From: JANOZM01 sp031429355 | Lineage (GTDB): Bacteria > Pseudomonadota > Gammaproteobacteria > Burkholderiales > Burkholderiaceae_E | Direction of reading: 5' to 3' | Length of the DNA: 64,000 nt | NCBI GenBank assembly: GCA_031429355.1 | Contig: JANOZM010000007.1 | Span: 124,001 to 188,000 of the forward strand | Part shown: positions 26,901-35,826 of the stretch, piece after piece | Layout: each line of letters opens with the position of its first letter | Position numbering within the stretch: the stretch's first letter is position 1 | Notes under the pieces: model-generated | Seen by the model: the letters and a program-made list of their open reading frames with translations, nothing else | The model's database searches: none | Told to the model about the DNA's origin: nothing | Translations under genes and position numbers: made by a program

Positions 26901-29069
26901 TTAGGTTCGAAGGGCAACGCTGCCGCCGGAGCCATCAAAATGCTTAAGCCGAGTTCGCTCGACTTGCAAGCTTAGCCACGAAAAAATCGAATCGTGCCGA
27001 TGCTCAAAACGCACCAAGGCACGTGCCCCAACGCGTAAGTTTTTTTGCCCCGGAACGCTAACATCAACTAGAAAAATCGGATCTTGGCTGCGTAATCCAC
27101 CACCATCAGCCGAATCAATTCGTAATTCACCTCCGCCCTTTTCGCCAAGAGCTGCGCTCGGCAAGTCAAAAGTTGACTCAGGTTGATGTTGCAGCACTTG
27201 TGCTTGAGCGCTTTGCCAAGAAAAATCCGATTGTTTAACGCTGACCGATTGCGTTTGGGCACGCACCAAGCCAATGTCTTGCTGTTTAACAACAGTTTTT
27301 ATCAAGACGTCCTCAGGCTGAAATACAAAGGCCATTAGCTTGCCTTTTTCTATCCAACTACCGATTAAATCTTTGCTATTAGGCACACTTACTTGCCCAG
27401 CACGCGTGGCCTTAATCATTAGTCTTTCGGTCTTTTGTTCCATCGTGGCGACTTCACTGGCCAACCGAATACGGTCGTCAGCGAACGATCGTACTTGCGG
27501 ACTAGATCGTGCAACTGCCAATTGGTAATTTATTTCTACTGCGGAAAGACGCGCCTTAGCGCGTTCCAAATCAGCGAACAACACTGGATCATCTAACGCG
27601 ATGATTGGGTCGCCAGCTTTCACGAATTGCATGTCCGTTACTAGCAGCTGCTGCACTACACCGTCAGTTTCACTGCGTACGAGTGCGTTATCAGAGAGCC
27701 ACACGACGCCCTCGGCGCGGGTCGCGTCAGCGACTGGAATCAACCACAGCGTTGCCGTTAGAATACCGACAACAGCCACACTGACTGTCCAAGCTTGAAG
27801 CCGCACTCCGGACAAAGCTGGTGAACTCCACAGAAATTTAGCCAACTTAAACAAGGGTGTCAATGCGCCTGCAAAGACGAACCAAATTGCAAAAGCAATT
27901 GCTAATCCAGCCGAATATTCGGCTATCCATAGGCAAGCTGCAAAACCTAGCACCCATCGATAGCTCGCGCTGGCGATTCCGTAGCCTATTAGCCAGATTC
28001 GCTCGCCCTTACCAACTGTAGGCGGTAATGCGTTTTTCACCCGAAACAAATAGCGCTGAGCACAGTATTTTAAGTACTGAATACTACGTTGGGCTAGGCC
28101 TGGCGACTCGAGCCAATCCGTTAGTGCATAGTAAGCGTCAAATTTCATTAACGGATTTGCATTAACTAAAATTGTCGAAACACCGCAAGTAAACACGATC
28201 GCAAAAGCGAGTTCGCGAATGAAGTCAGAATTTGCACTCGACCAAATCCAAAACGCAATTCCCGCCAGCAGCACCTCACAAAAAATGCCAATAAGACTTA
28301 CTACCGTGCGACGCGTTTTGAGGCGAAAAGCCGACGCTGCGGATGCATCAATAAATGGAATTGGAAACAGCATCATTAAAGTGACGCCAAACTCTTTTAC
28401 CTCGCCGCCCCACGCTCTTACGGTTGCACCGTGAGCAACCTCATGTAACAACTTTATAAGTGGATACACCAACCACATCATTAAAATGAAGCCCGGTTGC
28501 GATAAATGAGCGTGCCCATAGGCTGTTAGCGCTCGCCAGTCTTGATTAATTGCAATGCCGGTAATTAGCGCAAAACAGCTAAAGAGAATGAGAGCCCATG
28601 GTTTTAAAAATAAGGCAAGTAGTGGTGCCACGGCATCTAGAATTTTAGTCGGGTTGCCGACAGAAACACGAAACGCCAGCGGGTTCATTTTTTGCTTATC
28701 GCGGGTTTTCTTTCGACGATCCCTTTGTGCAAACAATTGCGCCACGTCGGGCGTAACTTCAGTCTGTATTAACTCAGCTTCATTGAGTTGTCCGAAAAGT
28801 TCAATAACCTCGCCTTGGCTGGGCGCAGCATCGCCAAGTTTTTCAACAACATGCACCCAAATTTCTTGGGATGTTAAACGACCATCAAGCCGACCAACCA
28901 TTTGAAAGGTTGACCAGCTTAGACGGTGCTGTCGACCCGAAAGTTCATCACGCAGCAAGTACCACGTTTCATCACGATAGCTATGCCGATCAACTCGCAC
29001 GTGTGAACGCAACATCGGTTTTAAATCGGCAACCCGATACCAATGTTGACTAAAAAGGCCTTCACTCAT
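26901..29069 (-). CDS. PqqD-like/M50 site-2 protease-like/HlyD fusion membrane protein
   Basis: 722 residues. The N-terminal domain (about 30-105; YLLRDELSGRQHRLSW, LDGRLTSQEIW) resembles PqqD-type peptide-binding domains. A multi-pass membrane region (about 143-445) carries the zinc motif HEVAH (209-213) and the second M50 motif NANPLMKFDAYY with Asp311, so proteolytic activity is possible. The periplasmic C-terminus is a HlyD-type adaptor (VRSETDGVVQQLLV, FVKAGDPIIALDD, a short coiled coil, then MIKATRAGQVSV). It could capture, process and hand over an exported protein. It starts 12 bases after the GAF-HlyD gene and ends 3 bases before the SecA-like gene. Protease or only a structural transporter subunit cannot be decided here. 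Confidence 0.88.
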   Translation of the reverse strand: MSEGLFSQHWYRVADLKPMLRSHVRVDRHSYRDETWYLLRDELSGRQHRLSWSTFQMVGRLDGRLTSQEIWVHVVEKLGDAAPSQGEVIELFGQLNEAELIQTEVTPDVAQLFAQRDRRKKTRDKQKMNPLAFRVSVGNPTKILDAVAPLLALFLKPWALILFSCFALITGIAINQDWRALTAYGHAHLSQPGFILMMWLVYPLIKLLHEVAHGATVRAWGGEVKEFGVTLMMLFPIPFIDASAASAFRLKTRRTVVSLIGIFCEVLLAGIAFWIWSSANSDFIRELAFAIVFTCGVSTILVNANPLMKFDAYYALTDWLESPGLAQRSIQYLKYCAQRYLFRVKNALPPTVGKGERIWLIGYGIASASYRWVLGFAACLWIAEYSAGLAIAFAIWFVFAGALTPLFKLAKFLWSSPALSGVRLQAWTVSVAVVGILTATLWLIPVADATRAEGVVWLSDNALVRSETDGVVQQLLVTDMQFVKAGDPIIALDDPVLFADLERAKARLSAVEINYQLAVARSSPQVRSFADDRIRLASEVATMEQKTERLMIKATRAGQVSVPNSKDLIGSWIEKGKLMAFVFQPEDVLIKTVVKQQDIGLVRAQTQSVSVKQSDFSWQSAQAQVLQHQPESTFDLPSAALGEKGGGELRIDSADGGGLRSQDPIFLVDVSVPGQKNLRVGARALVRFEHRHDSIFSWLSLQVERTRLKHFDGSGGSVALRT

Positions 29070-29081
29070 GGGCGTTCAAGG

Positions 29082-30887
29082 TTATAGACTCCAAGACCAA
29101 AAAACGATCTTGAGCCAATCGAAGAATTGTGAACCAAGCCGCTCATAGGTCGACTGAGGCGGGGCGTCAATCTTCGCAACGCCCTCCATACCGGGGCGCA
29201 GCATTGCATCATCTGAAACAGCCAATTTGCCTTCGACCTCAAAGACATTTTTTCCGTCACGTTGAACAGCTATTGGAACAATTTGCGAAACCGCAAAAAC
29301 AAATTCACTTTTCGGTAACGCGGACAGAACTAGGCGACCGTTTTGACCAACTTTAATTTGATCGATCTTCCGATCCGGCACTGCAACAATGACCCTAAAG
29401 CCAGTCGCTGGGGCAACGCTAAACAAAGCTTCGCCACGTTTTAAAGGGGCTCCTAGCTTTTGCTTTAAGTCACCCTTAGTAATAACCCCGTCAATTGGCG
29501 CCAAAATCGCGGCACGTAAAATTTGCTGTTCAATCAACTGCAATTGTGAGCGCGCCTCGCTCGCTCGGGCATTCGCTGAAAGCACTTGAGCACGATCTTG
29601 TTTTCCTAATGCCTCGCCAAATGAGGCTTCATGCCTAAGTAGTTCGCTTTCTAATCGGCGCTTTTCAAGCAAAAAATCTTCGTCCGACAGCTCAGCTAAA
29701 AGCTGGCCTTGTTTTACCAGATCACCAGGGCGCACATGCACGGCTTTTAGATATCCGTCCGTTGGAGCGACTAAAGCACGTTGAAACTCGCCCTCTAACT
29801 TTGCATCCGCACTCAGGTGGTATTGCATCGGAATTAGCGGCAAGGCTAAAAGCACAGCTGCAAGTAAACCGATCCCTATTTTTAAAGCGCGATCTTGCGT
29901 AGAAGAAAGTTGTCCCCACCAGTGTGCCAAGCGAGCACGTAGACGAAAATACAGTGAGCGGCCTAAATCGCGCTTAAGTTCTAAAACGGGACCAATTGTT
30001 TGCGCCGCACTTTTCAAAGTAGCGTGTTGGTCTTGCGTCACGGGCATAAAATTTTTGCGCTCGCAGACTAGGGCGCCAACAATCGACTGCTTGTAAACTA
30101 ATAAAAAACTAAGAATTTGGGCACTGCTATGGCGCGCGGAATGCTCGTTGTGGCTTATTACAATTTGATTGCGGTGTTCTTCAGATGCTGGAAATACGAC
30201 ATCGCAAGCTTGATCAATGGCTTCGTCCATCAAGTCTCGAATAGATTCGACTACGCTCTCCAATTGCTGAATATCGGCGCTATGGGAGACCCCAATTACT
30301 TTCGCTTGACGACCATCCAAGAGTCCGATGCTCACTCGATCAAATTCAAGGCGAGAAGCTAAATCACTAGCAACCGTCGTGGCCGCTTCTTCTAAAGTAT
30401 CAATTTCGATGACCGCGTTCATTAGATCGACTAAAGAGTACGAATCACCGGCTACTAATGACATTGCTTTAAAAGCAGCTAATGGTTTTAACTTGATTGC
30501 TTTTTTGGCACCTAATTCATCCGAGCTTTTCGGCTTGACCTCAAACGCGCTAGTTTCGCCAGCATTTTGTTTTTCTTGAAGCAGTTTGCTATCGTTAGCT
30601 GCGTTCATGTCTGCCATTCGCATAGCAACGGACCCCACAACAACGCCCTCGTTTAACAGCGGCTTTGAAACCACTAAACCCGAAGCTGATTGGATGCTAA
30701 CTAAGCGCTGGTCAACGAAAGCTTGGCGCGCGGCCGCGACTAGCTCTGGGTCGTTTACCCCACCTTTAGGCCAATCGGCCGCCGTTTCTAATTGATTTAA
30801 ATGGTCGAGCAGAACCACCGCACCGCTCACATCATTTCGTGAGTTAACGCGCCGTTCCAGCCACCCTTGAGCCGCTTCTTTTAACAT
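29082..30887 (-). CDS. GAF-domain HlyD-type membrane fusion protein
   Basis: 601 residues. Residues 1-140 are a cytoplasmic region without a recognised family. A GAF-like domain spans about 150-305 (TLEEAATTVASDLASRLEFDR, VIGVSHSADI, LLVYKQSIVGALVCER). One membrane segment is at about 336-353. The periplasmic HlyD adaptor covers about 368-575: lipoyl halves VAPTDGYLKAVHVRPGD and ILAPIDGVITKGD around a coiled coil (about 405-460), then a beta-barrel domain. HlyD proteins bridge inner-membrane exporters to TolC. A cytoplasmic GAF sensor joined to an adaptor is uncommon and suggests ligand control of export. This is the first gene of the six-gene minus-strand operon and is divergent from the TolC gene. 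Confidence 0.9.
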   Translation of the reverse strand: MLKEAAQGWLERRVNSRNDVSGAVVLLDHLNQLETAADWPKGGVNDPELVAAARQAFVDQRLVSIQSASGLVVSKPLLNEGVVVGSVAMRMADMNAANDSKLLQEKQNAGETSAFEVKPKSSDELGAKKAIKLKPLAAFKAMSLVAGDSYSLVDLMNAVIEIDTLEEAATTVASDLASRLEFDRVSIGLLDGRQAKVIGVSHSADIQQLESVVESIRDLMDEAIDQACDVVFPASEEHRNQIVISHNEHSARHSSAQILSFLLVYKQSIVGALVCERKNFMPVTQDQHATLKSAAQTIGPVLELKRDLGRSLYFRLRARLAHWWGQLSSTQDRALKIGIGLLAAVLLALPLIPMQYHLSADAKLEGEFQRALVAPTDGYLKAVHVRPGDLVKQGQLLAELSDEDFLLEKRRLESELLRHEASFGEALGKQDRAQVLSANARASEARSQLQLIEQQILRAAILAPIDGVITKGDLKQKLGAPLKRGEALFSVAPATGFRVIVAVPDRKIDQIKVGQNGRLVLSALPKSEFVFAVSQIVPIAVQRDGKNVFEVEGKLAVSDDAMLRPGMEGVAKIDAPPQSTYERLGSQFFDWLKIVFWSWSL

Positions 30888-30920
30888 CCTTGCAGTGTAG
30901 ACAGCTCAGTCAAACAGCGA

Positions 30921-30957
30921 ACGGCTACTGTCGGCCTAGATCGGCGGCTGGTCGGCT
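30921..30957. promoter_or_regulatory. Helically phased CGGC repeats in the exporter/tolC divergent promoter
   Basis: CGGC occurs at 30922, 30932, 30942 and 30953, i.e. at 10, 10 and 11-base steps, three of them as TCGGC. This GC-rich patch sits in the 173-base region between the GAF-HlyD gene and tolC, close to the GAF-HlyD start. Same-face spacing suits cooperative binding of a regulator. No clear promoter boxes could be fixed. Confidence 0.5.
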
Positions 30958-31060
30958 CAGCGACGAGGCAAAACAACATTGCGTGAAACCAACTGATGGA
31001 CGGTCTTATTCAAGCAATGAATGACAGGTTCACATCATTCGGCTAAACTGCGCCTCAGCT

Positions 31061-32419
31061 ATGAAATTACGCCAATTTACTTTCTTTTTTTACTGCTCAA
31101 GCGTTGTTGCCGCTGCCGCCCTTTTCGCATCGAACGCTGTTGCGCAAACAACGTCGACTGCCGGGCTCGATTTATTAACTGCTTGGCAAATGGCGAAGGT
31201 TCGCGATGGCGGTTTAGCTGCCGCAAAATTCCAAGAACTTGCAGTTCGTCAACGCTTGGTGCAAGCACAATCGGTTCTCGGACCGTCCGCGAGTGCCAGT
31301 GGCTCGGTGTTTAGACAATGGGCTGACTCAAACACTGAGGCCTCAAAGCAATTCAACAGTGCCAACTTTAGCCTATCGCTAAGTTATCCCTTGTACCGAC
31401 TACCCGCTAAAGAATCGTTAGAGCAATCGAAAGTAGTAGTCGAACAAAGTAAAATTCAGGTCCTAGCCGCCGAACAAGAGCTAATGATTAAAGTTGTGCA
31501 AGCCTATATGGATGTTCTTGGTGCACAGGACACACTTCGCGCGGCTCAAGCCCAAAAACGAGCGGCTCGGGAACAAATGCTCACCTTAAAGAGAAGCTTC
31601 GAGGCCGGCAACGCGGCGCGCATTGATTTGCAAGACTCTATTGCTCGTCACGACATTTCACAAGCACAAGAAATTTCGGCCCGAAACGACTTGGAAGTTA
31701 AGCGCTCCAACATTCAAGTCATCACGGGTAGCCTCGAACCCGAGCTGCGTCGCCTCAAACCCGAAATCGGGCTGAGCTTAGATTCAAGTTACAACGTTTC
31801 CGATTGGGTAAGACAAGCGCGTACTTCAAATTCTCAAGTACTCGTCAGCGAGTTAGGGCTGGAACTTGCGCAACGCGAAGTTCGCAAGCAAGGTTCGGCG
31901 AATTGGCCCACAATCGATTTAGTCTCGTCGATTGGTCGCTCGGTCAATCCTTCTGTAAACCTAGTGGGTGTCAATCAAACCAATGCCCAGATCGGTATTC
32001 AGCTAAGCATTCCAGTTTTCACGAACGGTGGGTTAGATGCTAAGGCCAAAGAGGCGGTTGCGCTTTATAACAAATCGAGCGCCGAGCTTGAAGTGGCACG
32101 TGATCAAGTTGAGCAGCTAACACGCCAAGCCAGCGTACGAATCGCATCTGGACGCGCATTGATTGCAGCTTTAGAGTCTGCCGTTGAATCTAGTCAAATC
32201 GCCTTAGACACGACCGTCCTTGCGTTTAAAACGGGTGCACGGGTAAATCTAGATGTATTAAACGCTCAACAGCAAGTATTTGCGCAACGCCGCGACTTAG
32301 CTAAATCACGTTATGACTTTTTAGTTGATAGCTTGCGCCTTAAACTTTTGTCGGGCAGCTTATCGGAAGCCGATTTAGCAAGCTTTAATCAACTACTGAT
32401 CCCACTTGTATCTAACTAA
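31061..32419 (+). CDS. TolC-family outer membrane channel protein
   Basis: 452 residues with a signal peptide (hydrophobic core SSVVAAAALFASNAVA, likely cut before QTTSTAG). The mature part has the two-fold TolC repeat: long helices with LTAWQMAKVRDGGLAAA, YMDVLGAQDTLRAAQAQ and RASYDFLV-like segments (here SRYDFLVDSLRLKLLSG), and the strand motif NVVG-type region IGIQLSIPVFTNGG. TolC proteins form the outer-membrane tunnel for HlyD-bridged exporters. It is divergent from the GAF-HlyD/M50-HlyD/SecA-like operon and is the obvious outer-membrane partner. yajQ follows 20 bases downstream, in a probable two-gene transcript. Confidence 0.93.
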   Translation: MKLRQFTFFFYCSSVVAAAALFASNAVAQTTSTAGLDLLTAWQMAKVRDGGLAAAKFQELAVRQRLVQAQSVLGPSASASGSVFRQWADSNTEASKQFNSANFSLSLSYPLYRLPAKESLEQSKVVVEQSKIQVLAAEQELMIKVVQAYMDVLGAQDTLRAAQAQKRAAREQMLTLKRSFEAGNAARIDLQDSIARHDISQAQEISARNDLEVKRSNIQVITGSLEPELRRLKPEIGLSLDSSYNVSDWVRQARTSNSQVLVSELGLELAQREVRKQGSANWPTIDLVSSIGRSVNPSVNLVGVNQTNAQIGIQLSIPVFTNGGLDAKAKEAVALYNKSSAELEVARDQVEQLTRQASVRIASGRALIAALESAVESSQIALDTTVLAFKTGARVNLDVLNAQQQVFAQRRDLAKSRYDFLVDSLRLKLLSGSLSEADLASFNQLLIPLVSN

Positions 32420-32439
32420 CAAACAACTAGGAGTATCCC

Positions 32440-32925
32440 ATGCCCTCATTTGATGTCGTCATGGAAGCTAATGAAGTCGAACTGAAAAACGCAGTCGAAC
32501 AGGCCAACAAAGAAATCTCAAATCGCTTTGACTTTAAAGGCTCGGACGCCCGTTTAGAACTGAAAGACAAAGCCCTCACTATGTATGCTGACGACGACTT
32601 TAAGCTGGGGCAAGTTAAAGACGTCATGCTCGCCAAATTTGCCAAACGCGAAATAGACGTGCGGTTTTTAGATTACGGTAAAACAGAACGTATTGGTGGC
32701 GATAAAGTTAAGCAAGTAGTCACGATTCGCCACGGCGTTACTGGCGAAGCTGGTAAGCGCATTCAACGACTTATTAAAGATAGCAAGCTAAAGTTGCAAG
32801 GTGCCATTCAGGGCGACTTGGTGCGTGTAACCGGTGCAAAGCGTGATGACTTGCAATCAGCCATGGCCCTACTGCGTAAGGACATTACCGATTTACCGCT
32901 AACCTATAACAACTTTCGCGAATAG
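32440..32925 (+). CDS. yajQ: YajQ-family c-di-GMP-binding protein
   Basis: 161 residues, full length, with the YajQ start MPSFDVVMEANEVELKNAV and RFDFKGSDA, and the end DITDLPLTYNNFRE. YajQ proteins are small cytoplasmic RNP-fold proteins; members in Xanthomonas and other bacteria bind c-di-GMP and act as effectors with transcription factors. An AGGAG site precedes the ATG. Its position 20 bases after the TolC gene places a c-di-GMP receptor in the same neighbourhood as a diguanylate cyclase and a phosphodiesterase. YajQ is widespread, so the link could also be chance. Confidence 0.96.
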   Translation: MPSFDVVMEANEVELKNAVEQANKEISNRFDFKGSDARLELKDKALTMYADDDFKLGQVKDVMLAKFAKREIDVRFLDYGKTERIGGDKVKQVVTIRHGVTGEAGKRIQRLIKDSKLKLQGAIQGDLVRVTGAKRDDLQSAMALLRKDITDLPLTYNNFRE

Positions 32926-32946
32926 AACTAGTTTTTCAGGCTTGCT

Positions 32947-34872
32947 CTATGCGCTTGTATTAACCACGAGTCGCGGACCGTCTTTAGATCTGTCACCTTG
33001 CGCCAAAGCATCTGCAAAACGACTGCGAATTGACGCTTCAATACCAATACCATCAAGGCCAACCGAGGCCAACAATTGTTGATGGTCTCCATGATCTATA
33101 AAACGATCCGGTAGCCCCAGCATTAAGGTATCTACTTTTAGTCCTTGCTCCACCATCGACTCGACACAGGCCGAACCCGCACCACCCATAATCACGTGCT
33201 CTTCTACCGTAACAATTGCCCCATGAGTACGCGCCATTTGAGCAATCATTGCAGCATCAATTGGCTTCACAAAACGCATATTAACGACCGTTGCATCGAG
33301 TGCTACTGCAGCCTTTAAAGCTGGCGCAACCATCGAACCAAACGCCAATATAGCCACGCCTTTTCCGTTGCGAACGATGTCCGCTTTGCCAATCGGCAAC
33401 GCAGTCATTTGGCTTTGAATCTCAACGCCGGGTCCAACCCCGCGTGGGTAGCGAACGGTGGCGGGCTGATCTAACAAAAAGCCCGTGTAAAGCATTTGCC
33501 GACTTTCGTTTTCGTCCGCAGGGGCCATGATGACCATATTAGGTATAGCCCGCAAAAACGCGTAATCGTAAATACCTGCATGGGTTGCGCCATCTTGGCC
33601 AACTAATCCGGCACGATCTAAAGCGAATAAGACAGGTAGGTTTTGCAACGCCACATCATGAATTAGCTGGTCGTAGCCACGCTGTAAAAATGTCGAATAA
33701 ATCGCCACTACAGGCTTCATTCCTTCACACGCAATACCACCTGCAAAGGTAACTGCGTGCTGCTCGGCAATGCCCACATCGAAGTAACGTAAGGGATAAC
33801 GTTCGGCAAATTCTTCCATGCCGCTACCACCACACATTGCAGGTGTAATTGCAATTAGGCGCTGGTCTTTTTCTGCCATATCGCATAGCCAACGACCAAA
33901 CACTTGGTTGTAACTGGGCTTGCCTGGCTTGCTTGCTTTAATACCTTCGGCCGGATTAAATTTGCCGGGACCGTGATACAAAACAGGATCGGACTCGGCT
34001 AACTTGTAGCCCTGCCCTTTTTTAGTAATCACATGCAAAAATCTCGCCCCGCGCATCTCGCGCAAATTTTGTAACGTGGGTACTAAAGATTCGAAGTCAT
34101 GGCCATCGATTGGTCCGTAATAACTAAAGCCCAGTTCTTCGAACATTGTGGCCGGAACAACCATTCCTTTAGCGTGTTCTTCAAAACGTTTTGCCAACTC
34201 AAATACGGGCGGAACCTTTGACAGAACCGAGCGTCCAACTTCACGAGCTGCATTGACTAACTTACCTGACATCAAACGTGCCAAATAACGATTTAAAGCA
34301 CCTACAGGCGGCGAGATAGACATTTCGTTGTCATTTAAAATCACCAACAAATCGATATCTTCGGTAACACCGCCGTTGTTCATGGCCTCAAAAGCCATAC
34401 CCGCAGTCATTGCACCATCACCGATCACTGCAATATGGCGACGGCGATTGGGCCCCGCGTTCTCACCTTTATTGCGCGATGCAACCGCCATTCCCAACGC
34501 CGCAGAAATCGAAGTTGAAGAGTGAGCAGTACCAAAAGTATCGTATTCACTTTCGACGCGACGTGGAAAACCACTAATGCCACCTTGCTGGCGTAAGCCA
34601 GACATTTGATCACGACGACCCGTTAAAATTTTATGCGGGTAGCTTTGATGACCCACATCCCAAACGATGCGATCAAACGGAGTATTGAAAACATAATGCA
34701 AAGCGATGCTTAGCTCGACCGTACCTAAATTAGACGATAAATGGCCTCCGGTTTTACTCACCGAATCCACAATATGCTCGCGCATTTCGCTAGCCAAAGG
34801 CACTAATTGTTGACGCCCTAAACGGCGTAAATCGGCGGGAGCATCAACACTTTTTAGCAAAGGTAGTTCCAC
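32947..34872 (-). CDS. dxs: 1-deoxy-D-xylulose-5-phosphate synthase
   Basis: Thiamine-diphosphate enzyme, 641 residues, that joins pyruvate and glyceraldehyde 3-phosphate in the first step of the MEP isoprenoid pathway. Family marks are GGHLSSNLGTVELS, WDVGHQSYPHK, the ThDP-binding GDGAMTAGMAFEAMN with downstream NDN, DGHDF, and the transketolase C-terminal parts FDVGIAEQHAVTFAGG and DRAGLVGQDGATH. It follows ispA by 3 bases in the order xseB-ispA-dxs, so isoprenoid precursor and prenyl chain synthesis are cotranscribed. It converges on yajQ with 21 bases between stops. Confidence 0.98.
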   Translation of the reverse strand: MELPLLKSVDAPADLRRLGRQQLVPLASEMREHIVDSVSKTGGHLSSNLGTVELSIALHYVFNTPFDRIVWDVGHQSYPHKILTGRRDQMSGLRQQGGISGFPRRVESEYDTFGTAHSSTSISAALGMAVASRNKGENAGPNRRRHIAVIGDGAMTAGMAFEAMNNGGVTEDIDLLVILNDNEMSISPPVGALNRYLARLMSGKLVNAAREVGRSVLSKVPPVFELAKRFEEHAKGMVVPATMFEELGFSYYGPIDGHDFESLVPTLQNLREMRGARFLHVITKKGQGYKLAESDPVLYHGPGKFNPAEGIKASKPGKPSYNQVFGRWLCDMAEKDQRLIAITPAMCGGSGMEEFAERYPLRYFDVGIAEQHAVTFAGGIACEGMKPVVAIYSTFLQRGYDQLIHDVALQNLPVLFALDRAGLVGQDGATHAGIYDYAFLRAIPNMVIMAPADENESRQMLYTGFLLDQPATVRYPRGVGPGVEIQSQMTALPIGKADIVRNGKGVAILAFGSMVAPALKAAVALDATVVNMRFVKPIDAAMIAQMARTHGAIVTVEEHVIMGGAGSACVESMVEQGLKVDTLMLGLPDRFIDHGDHQQLLASVGLDGIGIEASIRSRFADALAQGDRSKDGPRLVVNTSA

Positions 34873-34875
34873 GTT

Positions 34876-35826
34876 TTACGATCTCCTTGATACGATTAAA
34901 TCGGCTATTTCACGCAATCGACGCGAACTTAACCCGTTATTTTTTTCTTCGTCAGTTTGCGCAATCGCTGCAACGGCTTGCTGGTGCAATTGTTGCGCAA
35001 ACTGTTTTGCTGCATCCAAACCCAGCAAGCTAACATAGGTTGGTTTATTGGCTTGCTCATCTTTACCCGCGGTTTTTCCTAGGGTAGTTGTATCGGCACT
35101 GACGTCTAATATGTCATCAACTACTTGGAAAGCCAAGCCCATTGCGGCACTATAAATACTTAATGCGTTTATTTGATGAGCCGAAGGTTCGTTGGTTTGA
35201 CACCAAGCACCCATCATTACCGCACAGCGCAACAACGCACCAGTTTTTAGAAGATGCATTTGTTCTAGTTCGGCTTGGCTAATTGCGATGCCACCACTCG
35301 AATTAACCACACCTTTACCAACCATCGATAAATCGATCGCTTGCCCGCCCGCCATCCCTAAAGAACCCGAGGCTTGGGCCAACAATCGCACTAACTGTAC
35401 AACATGCGAACTCGGCAAACGCTCGGCTAGTTCAGCAAGCGTTTCAAACGCCAAGGGCTGCAAACTATCACCAACCAACATTGCGTTGGCTTCACCAAAA
35501 GCTACGTGTACCGTTGGCTTACCGCGCCTTAAAACATCGTTATCCATACATGGCATATCATCGTGCACTAGCGAATACGCGTGAATCATTTCCACCGCAC
35601 TGCCGGCAACCGCCGCAACCGAAGCGTCGCCGCCCACAAATTCGCAGGCCGCATAGCTAAGTAAAGGGCGAATTCGCTTACCGCCATCCAGAACTGCGTA
35701 GCGCATGCCTTGATGCAAAACTGCAGGCAATTGATCTGCCTTTGGCAATGTTTGATCCAAAGCAAACTCTGTTTGGGCCAAACGCTGCTCGGTCCATTCC
35801 GCAAAAGTTTGGTTAAGCGTTGTCAT
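34876..35826 (-). CDS. ispA: Farnesyl diphosphate synthase (polyprenyl synthetase)
   Basis: 316 residues from the ATG at 35826, which gives the usual N-terminus MTTLNQTFAEWTEQRL; the frame stays open further upstream inside xseB but without family similarity. It condenses isopentenyl and dimethylallyl diphosphate to farnesyl diphosphate. The first aspartate-rich motif is in LVHDDMPCMDND, the second in QVVDDILDVSADT. GGKRIRPLLSYAACE and GKTAGKDE are also typical. Its first 14 bases overlap the xseB 3' end, and dxs starts 3 bases after its stop. Confidence 0.96.
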   Translation of the reverse strand: MTTLNQTFAEWTEQRLAQTEFALDQTLPKADQLPAVLHQGMRYAVLDGGKRIRPLLSYAACEFVGGDASVAAVAGSAVEMIHAYSLVHDDMPCMDNDVLRRGKPTVHVAFGEANAMLVGDSLQPLAFETLAELAERLPSSHVVQLVRLLAQASGSLGMAGGQAIDLSMVGKGVVNSSGGIAISQAELEQMHLLKTGALLRCAVMMGAWCQTNEPSAHQINALSIYSAAMGLAFQVVDDILDVSADTTTLGKTAGKDEQANKPTYVSLLGLDAAKQFAQQLHQQAVAAIAQTDEEKNNGLSSRRLREIADLIVSRRS

